Assembly: GCA_040080965.1 (NCBI GenBank)
Contig: JBEBHH010000007.1
Location: 59,763-123,762 of the forward strand
Origin: SHZI01 sp040080965
GTDB lineage: Bacteria; Pseudomonadota; Gammaproteobacteria; Steroidobacterales; GCA-2729495
Direction of reading: 5' to 3'
DNA length: 64,000 nt
Every line of letters begins with the position of its first letter. Position 1 is the stretch's first letter. The notes beneath the pieces are model-generated. The model searched no databases and was not told where the DNA came from. It was given only the letters and a program-made list of their open reading frames with translations. Of this stretch, positions 17,703 through 25,959 are shown one piece after another. The translations under genes were made by a program, and so were the position numbers.

Positions 17703-17979
17703 TTGGGTATCCCCTGGATGGTGGTTCTTGAACCTGGATGACTCTTGCGGTCGAGGCACGGCGTGGGCCTTACGGCCTCCCGTTGTGTAATAACTTAACC
17801 CACGCCGCACGGCTTTGCCATGGCCGCGACGGACGTGGTACGCCTGCAACAGCCCTGGACGGGCAGCCGGCAGCAGCACTGAATGCCGTGACCCGCACCA
17901 GGGAAGCGTGAACGGCTTCAACGCCCGCCCGGGGTCCTTTCCCTATCCTCGCGCTATTCCTGGTCCGGATCGGCGCCCC

Positions 17980-18555
17980 ATGCACACGTCCCCGCCCTGC
18001 CCTGTCTCGCGCCACCAGCGGGGGTTCACGTTCGGCGAGGTGCTGGCCACGCTCGGCGTCCTCGGCGTCAGCCTCTCCTTGGTCGTCCCCAGCTTCTCCA
18101 GCGTGACCCGGAGCAACCTCCGGGCCAGCGCCATAAACGAACTGGTCGCCACCCTGCACGTGGCCCGTAGCGAGGCCATTACCCGCAACGTCCCGGTCGT
18201 CATCTGCCCGAGCGCCGACGGCCTGACCTGCGCCCGGATCGCCTGGGAGTCCGGCTGGATCCGGTTCGTGGACTCCAATGGGGACTACCGGGCGGACGCC
18301 GGCGAAACGGTGCTCGGCACGGCGCCGCCGGTCGAGGGCCTCCAGATTCACACCGCCACGTTCGACCAGGCCTTTGGCTACACCCCGTCCGGCCGGGTCT
18401 CCGCGCCGGATGGCGGCCAGGCCGGCGGCGATTTCACGTTCTGCGCCGGCGACGACCTGGCCGATGCCCAGGTCCTGCGGGTCTCCCCCCTGGGCCAGCC
18501 CGTCCTGGCCGAGCGGCTGGTGAACGGCCGGGAGCCCGACTGCTCGCTCGGCTGA
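17980..18555 (+). CDS. FimT/GspH-type pseudopilin, orphan
   Basis: 191 residues with a type IV prepilin signal: RG/FTFGEVLATLGVLGVSLSL, Glu5 present. The remainder fits the GspH/FimT minor pilin fold (RSNLRASAINELVATLHVARSEAITRN, then a WESGWIRFVD strand). No other pilus gene is adjacent; the pilY1/pilE genes are 15 kb away. Start ATG 17980 gives a 15-residue leader before the cleavage Gly, within the usual range. A 55-residue upstream extension is rejected. Likely a minor pilin primer subunit. Confidence 0.85.
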   Translation: MHTSPPCPVSRHQRGFTFGEVLATLGVLGVSLSLVVPSFSSVTRSNLRASAINELVATLHVARSEAITRNVPVVICPSADGLTCARIAWESGWIRFVDSNGDYRADAGETVLGTAPPVEGLQIHTATFDQAFGYTPSGRVSAPDGGQAGGDFTFCAGDDLADAQVLRVSPLGQPVLAERLVNGREPDCSLG

Positions 18556-18564
18556 GGTCCACCC

Positions 18565-18582
18565 CGAGCCTTTCCGGGCTCG
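18565..18582 (+). terminator. Weak hairpin after the FimT-like gene
   Basis: CGAGCC / GGCTCG stem followed by TTGCTCC, 9 bp past the stop. The stem is short and the T-run is poor, so termination is uncertain. Confidence 0.35.
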
Positions 18583-18726
18583 TTGCTCCAACGCAACAAT
18601 CAACCCCTGCTGCGGGGTATTGCTTTGCGCCCCGCGCAACAGTGCTGTTAAAGTCGATCGCGTGCGTGGCCGGCTGATCCCAGGGGTTCAGCGGCTGAAA
18701 CCGTTTCCTTTATAGAGGGGCTCATC

Positions 18727-21483
18727 ATGTCGAACCCACCACGGGTTACCGCCCGCCGGGGCGGATTGCTCGCGATTGCCATCGCGGGGCTGGTCAGCAG
18801 CGCGGGTTATGCCGCGGAAGAGGAAGAGATTATCGTGACCGGATCGCGCATCGCGGACCGGGATTACGATTCCATCAGCCCGATCGCCACGGTGTCGTCA
18901 GACGTCATCGAGGCCACTGGCCGTACGAACATCGAGCAGGTGCTGAACACCCTGCCCCAGGTGGTGCCCGGCCTGACGGCAACGTCAAACAATCCCGCGG
19001 ACGGAACAGCGACCGTGGACCTCCGGGGCCTGGGCCCGTCCCGCACCCTGGTGCTGATCAACGGCCGGCGCCTGAACCCCTCCACCAACGAGGGGATCGT
19101 CGACCTGAACAACGTTCCCACCCGCCTCGTCGAGCGGGTCGAGGTCGTCACCGGCGGTGCCTCCGCCGTGTACGGCTCGGACGCCCTCGCCGGCGTCGTG
19201 AACTTCATCCTCAAGGATGACTACGAGGGCATCGAGCTCGGCTACCAGACCGGCATCTCGGACGAGAGCGACGGCTACGAGAACCAGGTGGACATGCTCC
19301 TCGGCGGCAATTTCGCCGATGGCCGGGGCAATGCCACCCTGTTCGGCAGCTGGTACAAGCGGGATGACATCTCCCAGGCGGACCGGTCCTACACCGCCAT
19401 CGATTTCCAGGGCGGCTCCGCCACGGGCATCGCCGGCCGGCTGGACAACGTGCCGCTGAACTCGCTCCCGGACCCCGTCAACTACGCGTTCAACGCCGAC
19501 GGGACGCCCCGGGAGTTCGTCAACGACCTGCCCGAACTGAACGGCGGCGTCGGCGACCGCTACAACTTCGCCCCGACGAACCTGCTGCTGACGCCCCAGA
19601 CACGGGTGCAGATCGGCGGCCTCGGCAAGTTCGACATCAACGACCAGATCCAGGCTTACACGGAACTGAACTTCACCGACAGCCGGAACGCGACGCAGCT
19701 GGCGCCGACACCGGCGACCAATATCCTCATCGACCTGGACAGCCCGTTCCTGACCGACGAGGTTCAGGACCTGCTTGCCACGCGTCCCGACCCGACCGCG
19801 CCCGGCGTCCTCCGCCGCCGCATGGTGGAGGTCGGCGCCCGCAAGCAGACGGTCGACTCGACGCTGTCCCAGATCACCCTGGGACTGCGCGGCGATATTG
19901 GCTTCCGCAACTGGAGCTACGACACCTACTACCAGTACGGCCGCACGGACTATGACCAGTTCACCTTCAACGACGTATCCCGGTCCCGGTTCGAGGCCGG
20001 CATCGCCGGCTGCCCGGCCGAATACCTGCAGTTCAACCCGGACTGCGTCCCCGTCAATCCCTTCGGCGCTGGCAACATCACCCCGGAGATGGCGGACTTC
20101 ATCCGCCTGAACTTCTCCGACAACACCGTCTTCAAGCGCGACCTGGTGAACGCCTCCATCAATGGCGACCTGTTCGAAATGCCCGCCGGCACGGCAGCAT
20201 TCGCGCTCGGCGTCGAGTGGCGGAAGGACAGTTCGACCTACACGCCCGACGCCGCCAAGCAAAGCGGTGACATCGAGGGCTTCAACGCCCAGCAGCCGAT
20301 CGCCGGCAACTTCGACGTATTCGAGGTGTTCGGCGAGCTGGTTGTGCCCCTCGTCGCTGGCCTGGAGGCCGAGCTTGGTGTCCGTGCGTCGGACTACTCG
20401 ACGGTCGGCGACGTGACCGCCTACAAGGCCGGCCTGAACTGGAGCCCCACCGAGACGATCCGGGCCCGGGCGATGTACCAGCGGGCCAGCCGTGCGCCCA
20501 GCCTGTTCGAGGCCCTGCAGAACGGCGACCAGGACTTCCCGTTTGCCGTGGATCCCTGCGCAGGCATCACCCCCCAGGGCGATGTCGTGTACGACCCGAT
20601 CGATAATCCCCTCACCCAGGAGACCATCGATTTCTGCGCCGAGCAGGGCATCATCGACGTGGTCAATAACGCCCAGCCCAACGACCAGCTGGAGAGCTTC
20701 AACTACGGCAGCCCGGCACTCGGCGAGGAAACCAGCGACACCTACACCGCCGGCATCGTCTACCAGCCGGAGTTCGTCGAGAACCTGCAGCTGTCCCTGG
20801 ACTACTGGAACATCACCGTCGAGGACTACATCAACGACCTCAACGGCGGTGCCCAGGGCATCATCGACGCGTGCTTTGCGGCTGCTGACCTCGACAGCCC
20901 CGCCTGCTTCGACAGCGCGCTTAACCTGCCGCTCATCTTCCGGTCGATCTCCGGCGAGCTGCAGGTGAACATCCCGCTGGTCAACGCGTCCGAACTGGAG
21001 ACGTCGGGCGTGGATTTCCAGATGGACTGGGGAATCCCCGTCGGCGACAACACGGTGAACGTGAATGTCATCGTGTCCTGGCTCGATGAGTACGTCCTCG
21101 ACGACGTGGACTACGCGGACAGCACGGGCTTCTACAACATCAATATCGGCTCCCTGCCCGAGTGGCGCCTCACGTCCCGCGTCAGCTACGGCATCGGCCC
21201 GGTCGACCTGACCTGGACCATGCAGTACATCGGCGACATGACCAACCAGGGCAACCTGCCGGAGTTCCAGGATGGCGGGTACATCAACATCGCCAGCCAG
21301 ACCTACCACGACCTGAGCGCGGTCTGGGCGATCGACGAGCACTGGGAGCTGTCGGGCGGCGTCCGCAACCTCTTCGACAATTCGCCGCCGATCTTCGACA
21401 ACAACATCGACCAGAACACCGACCCCGCCCAGTACGACATGGTGGGCCGGTTCTACTTCGCCGGAGTCCGCACGAAGTTTTGA
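18727..21483 (+). CDS. TonB-dependent receptor
   Basis: Outer-membrane gated channel energised by TonB-ExbBD. 918 residues: signal peptide ending about AGYA, a TonB box EEIIVTGSR directly after it, a plug domain (IEQVLNTLPQVVPG, DLRGLGPSRTLVLINGRRL, VERVEVVTGGASAVYGSDALAGVVNF), then a 22-strand barrel ending in Phe (GRFYFAGVRTKF). Start ATG 18727 has GAGGGG upstream. The ligand cannot be named. No regulator or ABC transporter is adjacent; the next frame begins in a TTGA overlap with its stop. Confidence 0.94.
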   Translation: MSNPPRVTARRGGLLAIAIAGLVSSAGYAAEEEEIIVTGSRIADRDYDSISPIATVSSDVIEATGRTNIEQVLNTLPQVVPGLTATSNNPADGTATVDLRGLGPSRTLVLINGRRLNPSTNEGIVDLNNVPTRLVERVEVVTGGASAVYGSDALAGVVNFILKDDYEGIELGYQTGISDESDGYENQVDMLLGGNFADGRGNATLFGSWYKRDDISQADRSYTAIDFQGGSATGIAGRLDNVPLNSLPDPVNYAFNADGTPREFVNDLPELNGGVGDRYNFAPTNLLLTPQTRVQIGGLGKFDINDQIQAYTELNFTDSRNATQLAPTPATNILIDLDSPFLTDEVQDLLATRPDPTAPGVLRRRMVEVGARKQTVDSTLSQITLGLRGDIGFRNWSYDTYYQYGRTDYDQFTFNDVSRSRFEAGIAGCPAEYLQFNPDCVPVNPFGAGNITPEMADFIRLNFSDNTVFKRDLVNASINGDLFEMPAGTAAFALGVEWRKDSSTYTPDAAKQSGDIEGFNAQQPIAGNFDVFEVFGELVVPLVAGLEAELGVRASDYSTVGDVTAYKAGLNWSPTETIRARAMYQRASRAPSLFEALQNGDQDFPFAVDPCAGITPQGDVVYDPIDNPLTQETIDFCAEQGIIDVVNNAQPNDQLESFNYGSPALGEETSDTYTAGIVYQPEFVENLQLSLDYWNITVEDYINDLNGGAQGIIDACFAAADLDSPACFDSALNLPLIFRSISGELQVNIPLVNASELETSGVDFQMDWGIPVGDNTVNVNVIVSWLDEYVLDDVDYADSTGFYNINIGSLPEWRLTSRVSYGIGPVDLTWTMQYIGDMTNQGNLPEFQDGGYINIASQTYHDLSAVWAIDEHWELSGGVRNLFDNSPPIFDNNIDQNTDPAQYDMVGRFYFAGVRTKF

Positions 21484-22022
21484 AGTCCCGGAGTTCACGG
21501 AGTCAACGCCGGGCGGCCCCTCGGGGCCGCCCGGCTGCTTTCCGGGCCGGACACCCGGGCCTCCCAGTCGCGACCTTCCTCATCCTGGCCACCAGTGCCC
21601 CGCTTGCCGCACAGGATGTGGCCGGCTGCAGGGCCATGTCCGACGACCGGCAACGCCTCGCCTGCTACGACGCACTGCCTGGGCGGCCGGCGGCACCGGA
21701 CGCCACAACCGCGCCGGAAGCGCTGTTCGGTCTCGAGCCCACGGCAACGACGGAGCTCCTCCAGCGTGAGAAGGGCGACGAACCCGTCGAGGCGATAGAG
21801 CAGACCGTGGCAACAGTCTCCGCCGACCGGTACGGCAAACTCCAGATACAGCTTGCCAACGGGCAGGACTGGGAACAGGTCGACTCCGACAGGCTCCGCC
21901 TTCAGCCCGGTGAACTGGTCCGGATTCGCCGGGCCGCCCTGGGCTCCTACCTGATGTCGCTCGCAAGCGGCGGGCGGGCCATTCGGGTACGCCGAATCGC
22001 AGCGCCGGGTAACCCTGACTGA
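21480..22022 (+). CDS. Small exported protein of unknown function
   Basis: About 180 residues from TTG 21480, which would overlap the receptor stop (TTGA); no ATG exists in frame, so the start is uncertain. A hydrophobic segment LPVATFLILATSAPLAAQ looks like a signal peptide. The mature part begins with a recurring proteobacterial motif, C-x(3)-D-x(2)-RLACYD, and ends with a small strand-rich region (RYGKLQIQLANGQDWEQVDSD) seen in uncharacterised proteins. Function unknown. A perfect GC-rich hairpin lies inside the first 20 codons. Confidence 0.6.
   Translation: MKSRSSRSQRRAAPRGRPAAFRAGHPGLPVATFLILATSAPLAAQDVAGCRAMSDDRQRLACYDALPGRPAAPDATTAPEALFGLEPTATTELLQREKGDEPVEAIEQTVATVSADRYGKLQIQLANGQDWEQVDSDRLRLQPGELVRIRRAALGSYLMSLASGGRAIRVRRIAAPGNPD
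21509..21534 (+). terminator. Perfect 12-bp GC-rich inverted repeat downstream of the TonB receptor
   Basis: CCGGGCGGCCCC, a TC loop, then the exact reverse complement, beginning 26 bp after the receptor stop. The following CTGCTTTCC is not a good T-run, so this may be a 3' stabiliser or weak terminator. It falls within the 5' end of the next frame as annotated. Confidence 0.45.
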
Positions 22023-22077
22023 CACGCGGACGGCCGGCCGCCCGTCTTGCCTCCGCAGGCCGGAAGCGGTAGCGTTA

Positions 22078-22094
22078 CCTCACTACCAGTGAGG
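22078..22094 (+). other. Short hairpin in the 286-bp leader before the surface-protein gene
   Basis: CCTCACT ACC AGTGAGG is a perfect 7-bp stem in the 22023-22308 intergenic stretch. The rest of the stretch has GC-rich imperfect repeats (CTTGCCTTCG and CGAAGCAAG) but matches no riboswitch consensus I know. Confidence 0.35.
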
Positions 22095-22308
22095 CATGCC
22101 CGCCACCCTCTGGGGGGAGGTTTCTGGCCCAGGGTCTTGCCTTCGCGCCGTGCCTGAAGATTCCCCAGACGGAATGCCAACGAAGCAAGGGGAACCAGGC
22201 CACGACCCGAGGGGGAAATACGCAGCCAGTCGGCCTTATTGGGTACCGTCCCGGCACGCAGCCTTGGCGTGGCCTGGGCGCCCATCATTTCTTGGAGGAT
22301 TGTCGCAA

Positions 22309-24378
22309 ATGAGGAAGCTACTTACGGCGGGCGTCATCGCTGCGGGCGCCCTGGCTGGTCCGGTGGTCGGTTCATTGGGAGTTTCGTTGCTGGCCACGAC
22401 GCCGGCGAACGCCGCCACCACCACCTTCGACATCACCGGCAACCTCTCCAAGGAGTACGGCAGCTGCACCCAGATCACCTTCTCCTTCAGCGGCTCTGAC
22501 TGCAGCTGGGGCCGGAACCGGCCCGCCGCCAACGCCACCTGGATCGGGCCCCTGTTCGGTGGCGCGAATTACGCCATCGACGGCGTCAAGGACCAGGTCA
22601 CCTACATTCCCACGGTCGCCGACAACGTTCCCCAGGGCACGGCGTCGAGCGCCGCCAATTTCATTCCCGCGGTGGACGACGGCAAATTCCCCGCCGGCAT
22701 CACCGGCCAGATCGTCATCGACGACAAGGGCACTCCCGGTAACCTGGCCGACGACACCGTCAGCGGCACGATGACCATTGCGGCCATGGCCCGCAACGTT
22801 CCCACCGGCCAGTTCACCCGGGCGGTCCAGCGCTGGACCAGCATGGACCACGTGATCCCGGAGATCGCGGTCAATGCAGCCGAGACCGTGGCCAACGGCA
22901 ATGGGGGCGTCGACTACGTGATCGGCAGCCGGGGCTTCCCCACGGCGCGCTGCTATCGCTTCGACACCAACAACTGTTTCCCGACCTCGGACATGATGCC
23001 GGACTTCGCCGACGCCCGCTTCTGGGTCCAGCCCCCCGTCGGCTCCAAGGGCATCGAGCGCACCGGCCTGCTGGGTGAGCCGGGCTTCGACGAGGCCAAT
23101 CCGCCGTCGCCGAGCCCGCCCACCGGCAACGTCGGCGCGGTGTCGACCGGCACCATCAACGGCGGCAGCTGCGTGACCAACAACCAGGCTGTCGACGACT
23201 GTGCCGCCAGCACGCTCATCTGGGGCGCGGCCGAGGATCCCGGCTTCGACAACATGGTCATGAAGATCTCGACCAACGGTGCCGGCCAGATCACGGCCGC
23301 GCAGGTCTACTGGACCCAGGAGTTCGCCATCAGCTTCGGCGGTCCGCCGGCCGGTTTCGACAACTCCTTCGTCGCCGGCACGATCGACTTCACGGGTGAG
23401 ATCGTCGCGCCGCGGGCCCGGGACTTCACGGTGGGCGTCCTGCAGGGCAGCACCGGCAACGTGCTGGACACGCTCGCCAACAGCGTCAACTTCGGTGGCC
23501 CGGTGACGGTCACGATCGTCTCGGGTCCCACGGCGCTGGGCAGCGCCACGGTCTCCAGCACGCCGCCGAACACGAACAAGATCATCTACGACTCGATCGC
23601 CGGCTCCGGTACCGACACGATCGTCTACCAGGCCACGGACGGCACGGCCACTGATGACGGAACGATCACTATAAACATCGCCCCCGATTCACAGCCGGTA
23701 GCTCCGGATGGCGCCATTACCACCATCTCCACCGTCGGCGCCACGCCGGGCGGCAGCACCACGGGGACGGTAGTGGTGAGCGGCCTGGGTGGCTACAGTG
23801 CCGGCAACGCGCCGAGCACGATCACCTTCACGGCGCCGTCACCGGCCCGGGGCGCCGTGGCCCTGACCGGCGCGACGACGATCCGGTACACCCCGTCGGC
23901 AACATTCTTCTCGGGCAGCGACACGTTCGGCTACACGATCACGGACAGTGACCTCGACACCGAGTCCGGCGTCATCACCGTTACGATCGCCGACGTGAAC
24001 CCCACCGTGGCCGATGGCTCCGTTACCACGGACGAAGGTTCGCCGAGTTCCGCCCTGCCGCTCGCCATCAGCCCCGGCAATGGCGCCGTGTCTGACCACG
24101 ACATCACGGTCACCACCAACGGAGCCAACGGCAACTGCACGATCTCCGGCACGTCGGTGACCTACACGCCGGATGCCGACTTCTTCGGCACCGACACCTG
24201 CGTGGTGACCATCACTGACGGTGATGCCAGCGCGTCCGACACGGGCACGATCAGCATCCTGGTCAACGAGGTCGACGACAGCCTGGTCCTGCCGGGTGGT
24301 GGCAGCGCGGTTGATCCGTGGAGCCTCGCGCTCCTGGGCGCCCTGCCGCTGCTGCGCCGTCGCCGCCGCCGGGCCTGA
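22309..24378 (+). CDS. Exported surface protein with cadherin/Ig-like repeats and a C-terminal sorting tail
   Basis: 689 residues. N-terminal signal peptide (ends about TPANA), an uncharacterised region of about 380 residues with Cys pairs, then two to three Ig/cadherin-like repeats, each with a Y-T-P...FF-G-x-D-T-F/C core (about residues 500-660). It ends with LPGGGSAVDP, a hydrophobic stretch and a run of six Arg: a GlyGly-CTERM-like sorting signal, normally processed by rhombosortase. Start ATG 22309 has GGAGGA upstream; a 71-residue upstream extension is rejected. A strong terminator follows. Base composition is lower in GC than neighbours in the repeat part. Function probably structural or adhesive. 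Confidence 0.75.
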   Translation: MRKLLTAGVIAAGALAGPVVGSLGVSLLATTPANAATTTFDITGNLSKEYGSCTQITFSFSGSDCSWGRNRPAANATWIGPLFGGANYAIDGVKDQVTYIPTVADNVPQGTASSAANFIPAVDDGKFPAGITGQIVIDDKGTPGNLADDTVSGTMTIAAMARNVPTGQFTRAVQRWTSMDHVIPEIAVNAAETVANGNGGVDYVIGSRGFPTARCYRFDTNNCFPTSDMMPDFADARFWVQPPVGSKGIERTGLLGEPGFDEANPPSPSPPTGNVGAVSTGTINGGSCVTNNQAVDDCAASTLIWGAAEDPGFDNMVMKISTNGAGQITAAQVYWTQEFAISFGGPPAGFDNSFVAGTIDFTGEIVAPRARDFTVGVLQGSTGNVLDTLANSVNFGGPVTVTIVSGPTALGSATVSSTPPNTNKIIYDSIAGSGTDTIVYQATDGTATDDGTITINIAPDSQPVAPDGAITTISTVGATPGGSTTGTVVVSGLGGYSAGNAPSTITFTAPSPARGAVALTGATTIRYTPSATFFSGSDTFGYTITDSDLDTESGVITVTIADVNPTVADGSVTTDEGSPSSALPLAISPGNGAVSDHDITVTTNGANGNCTISGTSVTYTPDADFFGTDTCVVTITDGDASASDTGTISILVNEVDDSLVLPGGGSAVDPWSLALLGALPLLRRRRRRA

Positions 24379-24401
24379 GCTGACTGCCGACGTGACTGAC
24401 C

Positions 24402-24434
24402 AAAGGCCCCGCCACCCGGCGGGGCCTTTTTTTT
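24402..24434 (+). terminator. Rho-independent terminator after the surface-protein gene
   Basis: Stem GGCCCCGCC / GGCGGGGCC with an ACCC loop and eight T residues, 24 bp after the stop. One of the clearest terminators in the window. Confidence 0.93.
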
Positions 24435-24461
24435 GCCCAGTCGTTTCGCGTACAACGGGCC

Positions 24462-25028
24462 ATGGGGCGCAGCTTTGATACGCCAGGCACGCCGGTTACC
24501 CGGCCCTCGGCCTGGGTGGTCCGTTACGCGGGACTCGTCCCCGCCGGCGGGCCGGTGCTTGACCTCGCCTGCGGCAATGGCCGCCATGCCCGCTTCTTCG
24601 CTGGACGGGGACACCCCGTCACCGCCGTGGACATTGACCTCCAGGGAGTCGTGGACCTGGACGGTAAGCCCGGCTTCCAGGTGCTCCAGGCGGACCTGGA
24701 GACGGGGCACTGGCCGTTCGGAGCCGGGGGATTCGCGGCGATCGTGATCACCAACTACCTGCACCGGCCCCATTTCCCGCTGCTAGCGGGCACGCTGGCG
24801 GCGGGCGGGGTTCTGCTGATGGAGACCTTCGCGGCGGGCAACGAAAAGCTGGGGCGGCCCCGCAATCCTGACTTCCTGCTGGCCGCTGGCGAGCTGCTGG
24901 CCGCCTTCAGTCCCGCGCTGCAGGTGGTTGCCTACGAGCACGGCATCGAGCAGCTGCCCCGCCCTGCCGTGCGCCAGCGACTGGTGGCCGTCCGGACAGC
25001 GGAGCCGGTGGTGATGACGGTGCCGTAG
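24462..25028 (+). CDS. Class I SAM-dependent methyltransferase
   Basis: 188 residues with motif I VLDLACGNGRHARFFA, acidic motif II VTAVDIDLQG and motif IV FAAIVITNYLHRP. This resembles the small TehB-like methyltransferases, but the substrate is unknown. Start ATG 24462 follows the upstream terminator by 27 bp. The stop TAG (25026-25028) is the beginning of a REP palindrome. Confidence 0.85.
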   Translation: MGRSFDTPGTPVTRPSAWVVRYAGLVPAGGPVLDLACGNGRHARFFAGRGHPVTAVDIDLQGVVDLDGKPGFQVLQADLETGHWPFGAGGFAAIVITNYLHRPHFPLLAGTLAAGGVLLMETFAAGNEKLGRPRNPDFLLAAGELLAAFSPALQVVAYEHGIEQLPRPAVRQRLVAVRTAEPVVMTVP

Positions 25029-25079
25029 GAGCGCCTTCAGGCGCGACCCAATCGTTCGCGCCTGAAGGCGCTCCTACGG
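25023..25079. repeat. REP palindrome B (REPIN), supplies stop codons to both neighbours
   Basis: Perfect 24-bp inverted repeat (25023-25046 and 25056-25079) with a 9-nt spacer; each arm contains TAGGAGCGCC and an internal GCGCCTTCAGGCGC stem. The left TAG terminates the methyltransferase; the right arm, read on the minus strand, gives TAG at 25076-25074, the stop of the cytochrome gene. Confidence 0.9.
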
Positions 25080-25886
25080 CCGGCCTGCCATGATTCCGCC
25101 GTGCAGGACGACGCCTTCGGTGGGTTTGGAGGTCCACAGCTGCTCGGCAAAGCGCGGAATCGCCATGGCGGCAATCGGGAAGCACTCAACCAGCTGGGAC
25201 GGCCTCGCGGGAATGCCGTCCAGCGCGTAGCAGAAGAACTCCATGCCCTTGCGTTCCACGGTGTTCCAGAAGCCACGGATCGACTTCTCGCTGGATGACA
25301 CGGAGCCGTCCGTATTGAAGTAGGTGTCGAAGCGCACTTCGCCGTCCGGCGTCTCCATCCGGTACCGGGTGGTGTTGGTCATGAGGTGGTTGTAGAAGCT
25401 TGGGTAGCGCTCGGACAGGGGCTTCGTGCGATCGACCTGCTGCTGGACTGTCGCCGAGGCAGGCCGGGGCCAGTCGGCCGCGCCCGTCTCGAGCAGCATG
25501 AACGACAGGAGTGCCGTGCGGTCAGCCTCCGGCACGGGCTCGGGAATCATCATCCGCGTACCCGGAACGAGCTTCTCCGGGCCAGCGAGGAACTCCCAGA
25601 CCCGGGCCACGCTCCAGTCGAATCCCGCGGCCTTGAGGGCGTCGGAGGCAGCGAAGTCGGGACTGGTCCCTGCTTTCCGCCCGATCAGGCCCCACAGGTT
25701 CGGACCCACCAGGTTGCTGCCGCCCTCGGCCAGCGTGTGGCAGGCACTGCAGCGCTGCAGGAATGCGGTACGGCCCTTCTGGAAGTCGGCCGACACGAGC
25801 TGGTCGCGGGTCGGGGCGGCGGCGGGCAGAACACTGGCAGCCAGCAGGCCGCTGGCCGTCAGGAGGAGAAGCAGTCCGCGATGCAT
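25074..25886 (-). CDS. Exported class I cytochrome c with unknown C-terminal domain
   Basis: 270 residues. Signal peptide (residues 1 to about 23), then a class I cytochrome c domain: CSACH (Cys46, Cys49, His50), GPNLWGLIGRKAG and axial Met112/113 in GTRMMIPEP. After residue about 140 comes a domain I do not recognise, with conserved-looking Trp and Tyr residues and a single Cys pair region. Start ATG 25886; a 44-residue upstream extension overlaps the GGDEF-EAL gene and lacks signal features. Stop lies in REP B. The upstream GGDEF-EAL gene on the same strand ends 73 bp before this start. Confidence 0.8.
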   Translation of the reverse strand: MHRGLLLLLTASGLLAASVLPAAAPTRDQLVSADFQKGRTAFLQRCSACHTLAEGGSNLVGPNLWGLIGRKAGTSPDFAASDALKAAGFDWSVARVWEFLAGPEKLVPGTRMMIPEPVPEADRTALLSFMLLETGAADWPRPASATVQQQVDRTKPLSERYPSFYNHLMTNTTRYRMETPDGEVRFDTYFNTDGSVSSSEKSIRGFWNTVERKGMEFFCYALDGIPARPSQLVECFPIAAMAIPRFAEQLWTSKPTEGVVLHGGIMAGRP

Positions 25887-25959
25887 GGCCTGGATACCTG
25901 TGGCTCGAACCGGCCGGTTCAGCCACGGATTATCCACCGGGATTCCCGGCCGGGCCAAC

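Noticed and set aside
18985..21498. 837-codon minus-strand frame across the first TonB receptor
   Set aside because: Antisense shadow of a well-supported receptor; no family resemblance and no start signal.
22023..22308. Possible c-di-GMP or cobalamin riboswitch in the leader of the surface-protein gene
   Set aside because: The core motifs of those riboswitches are not present; only generic inverted repeats are visible.
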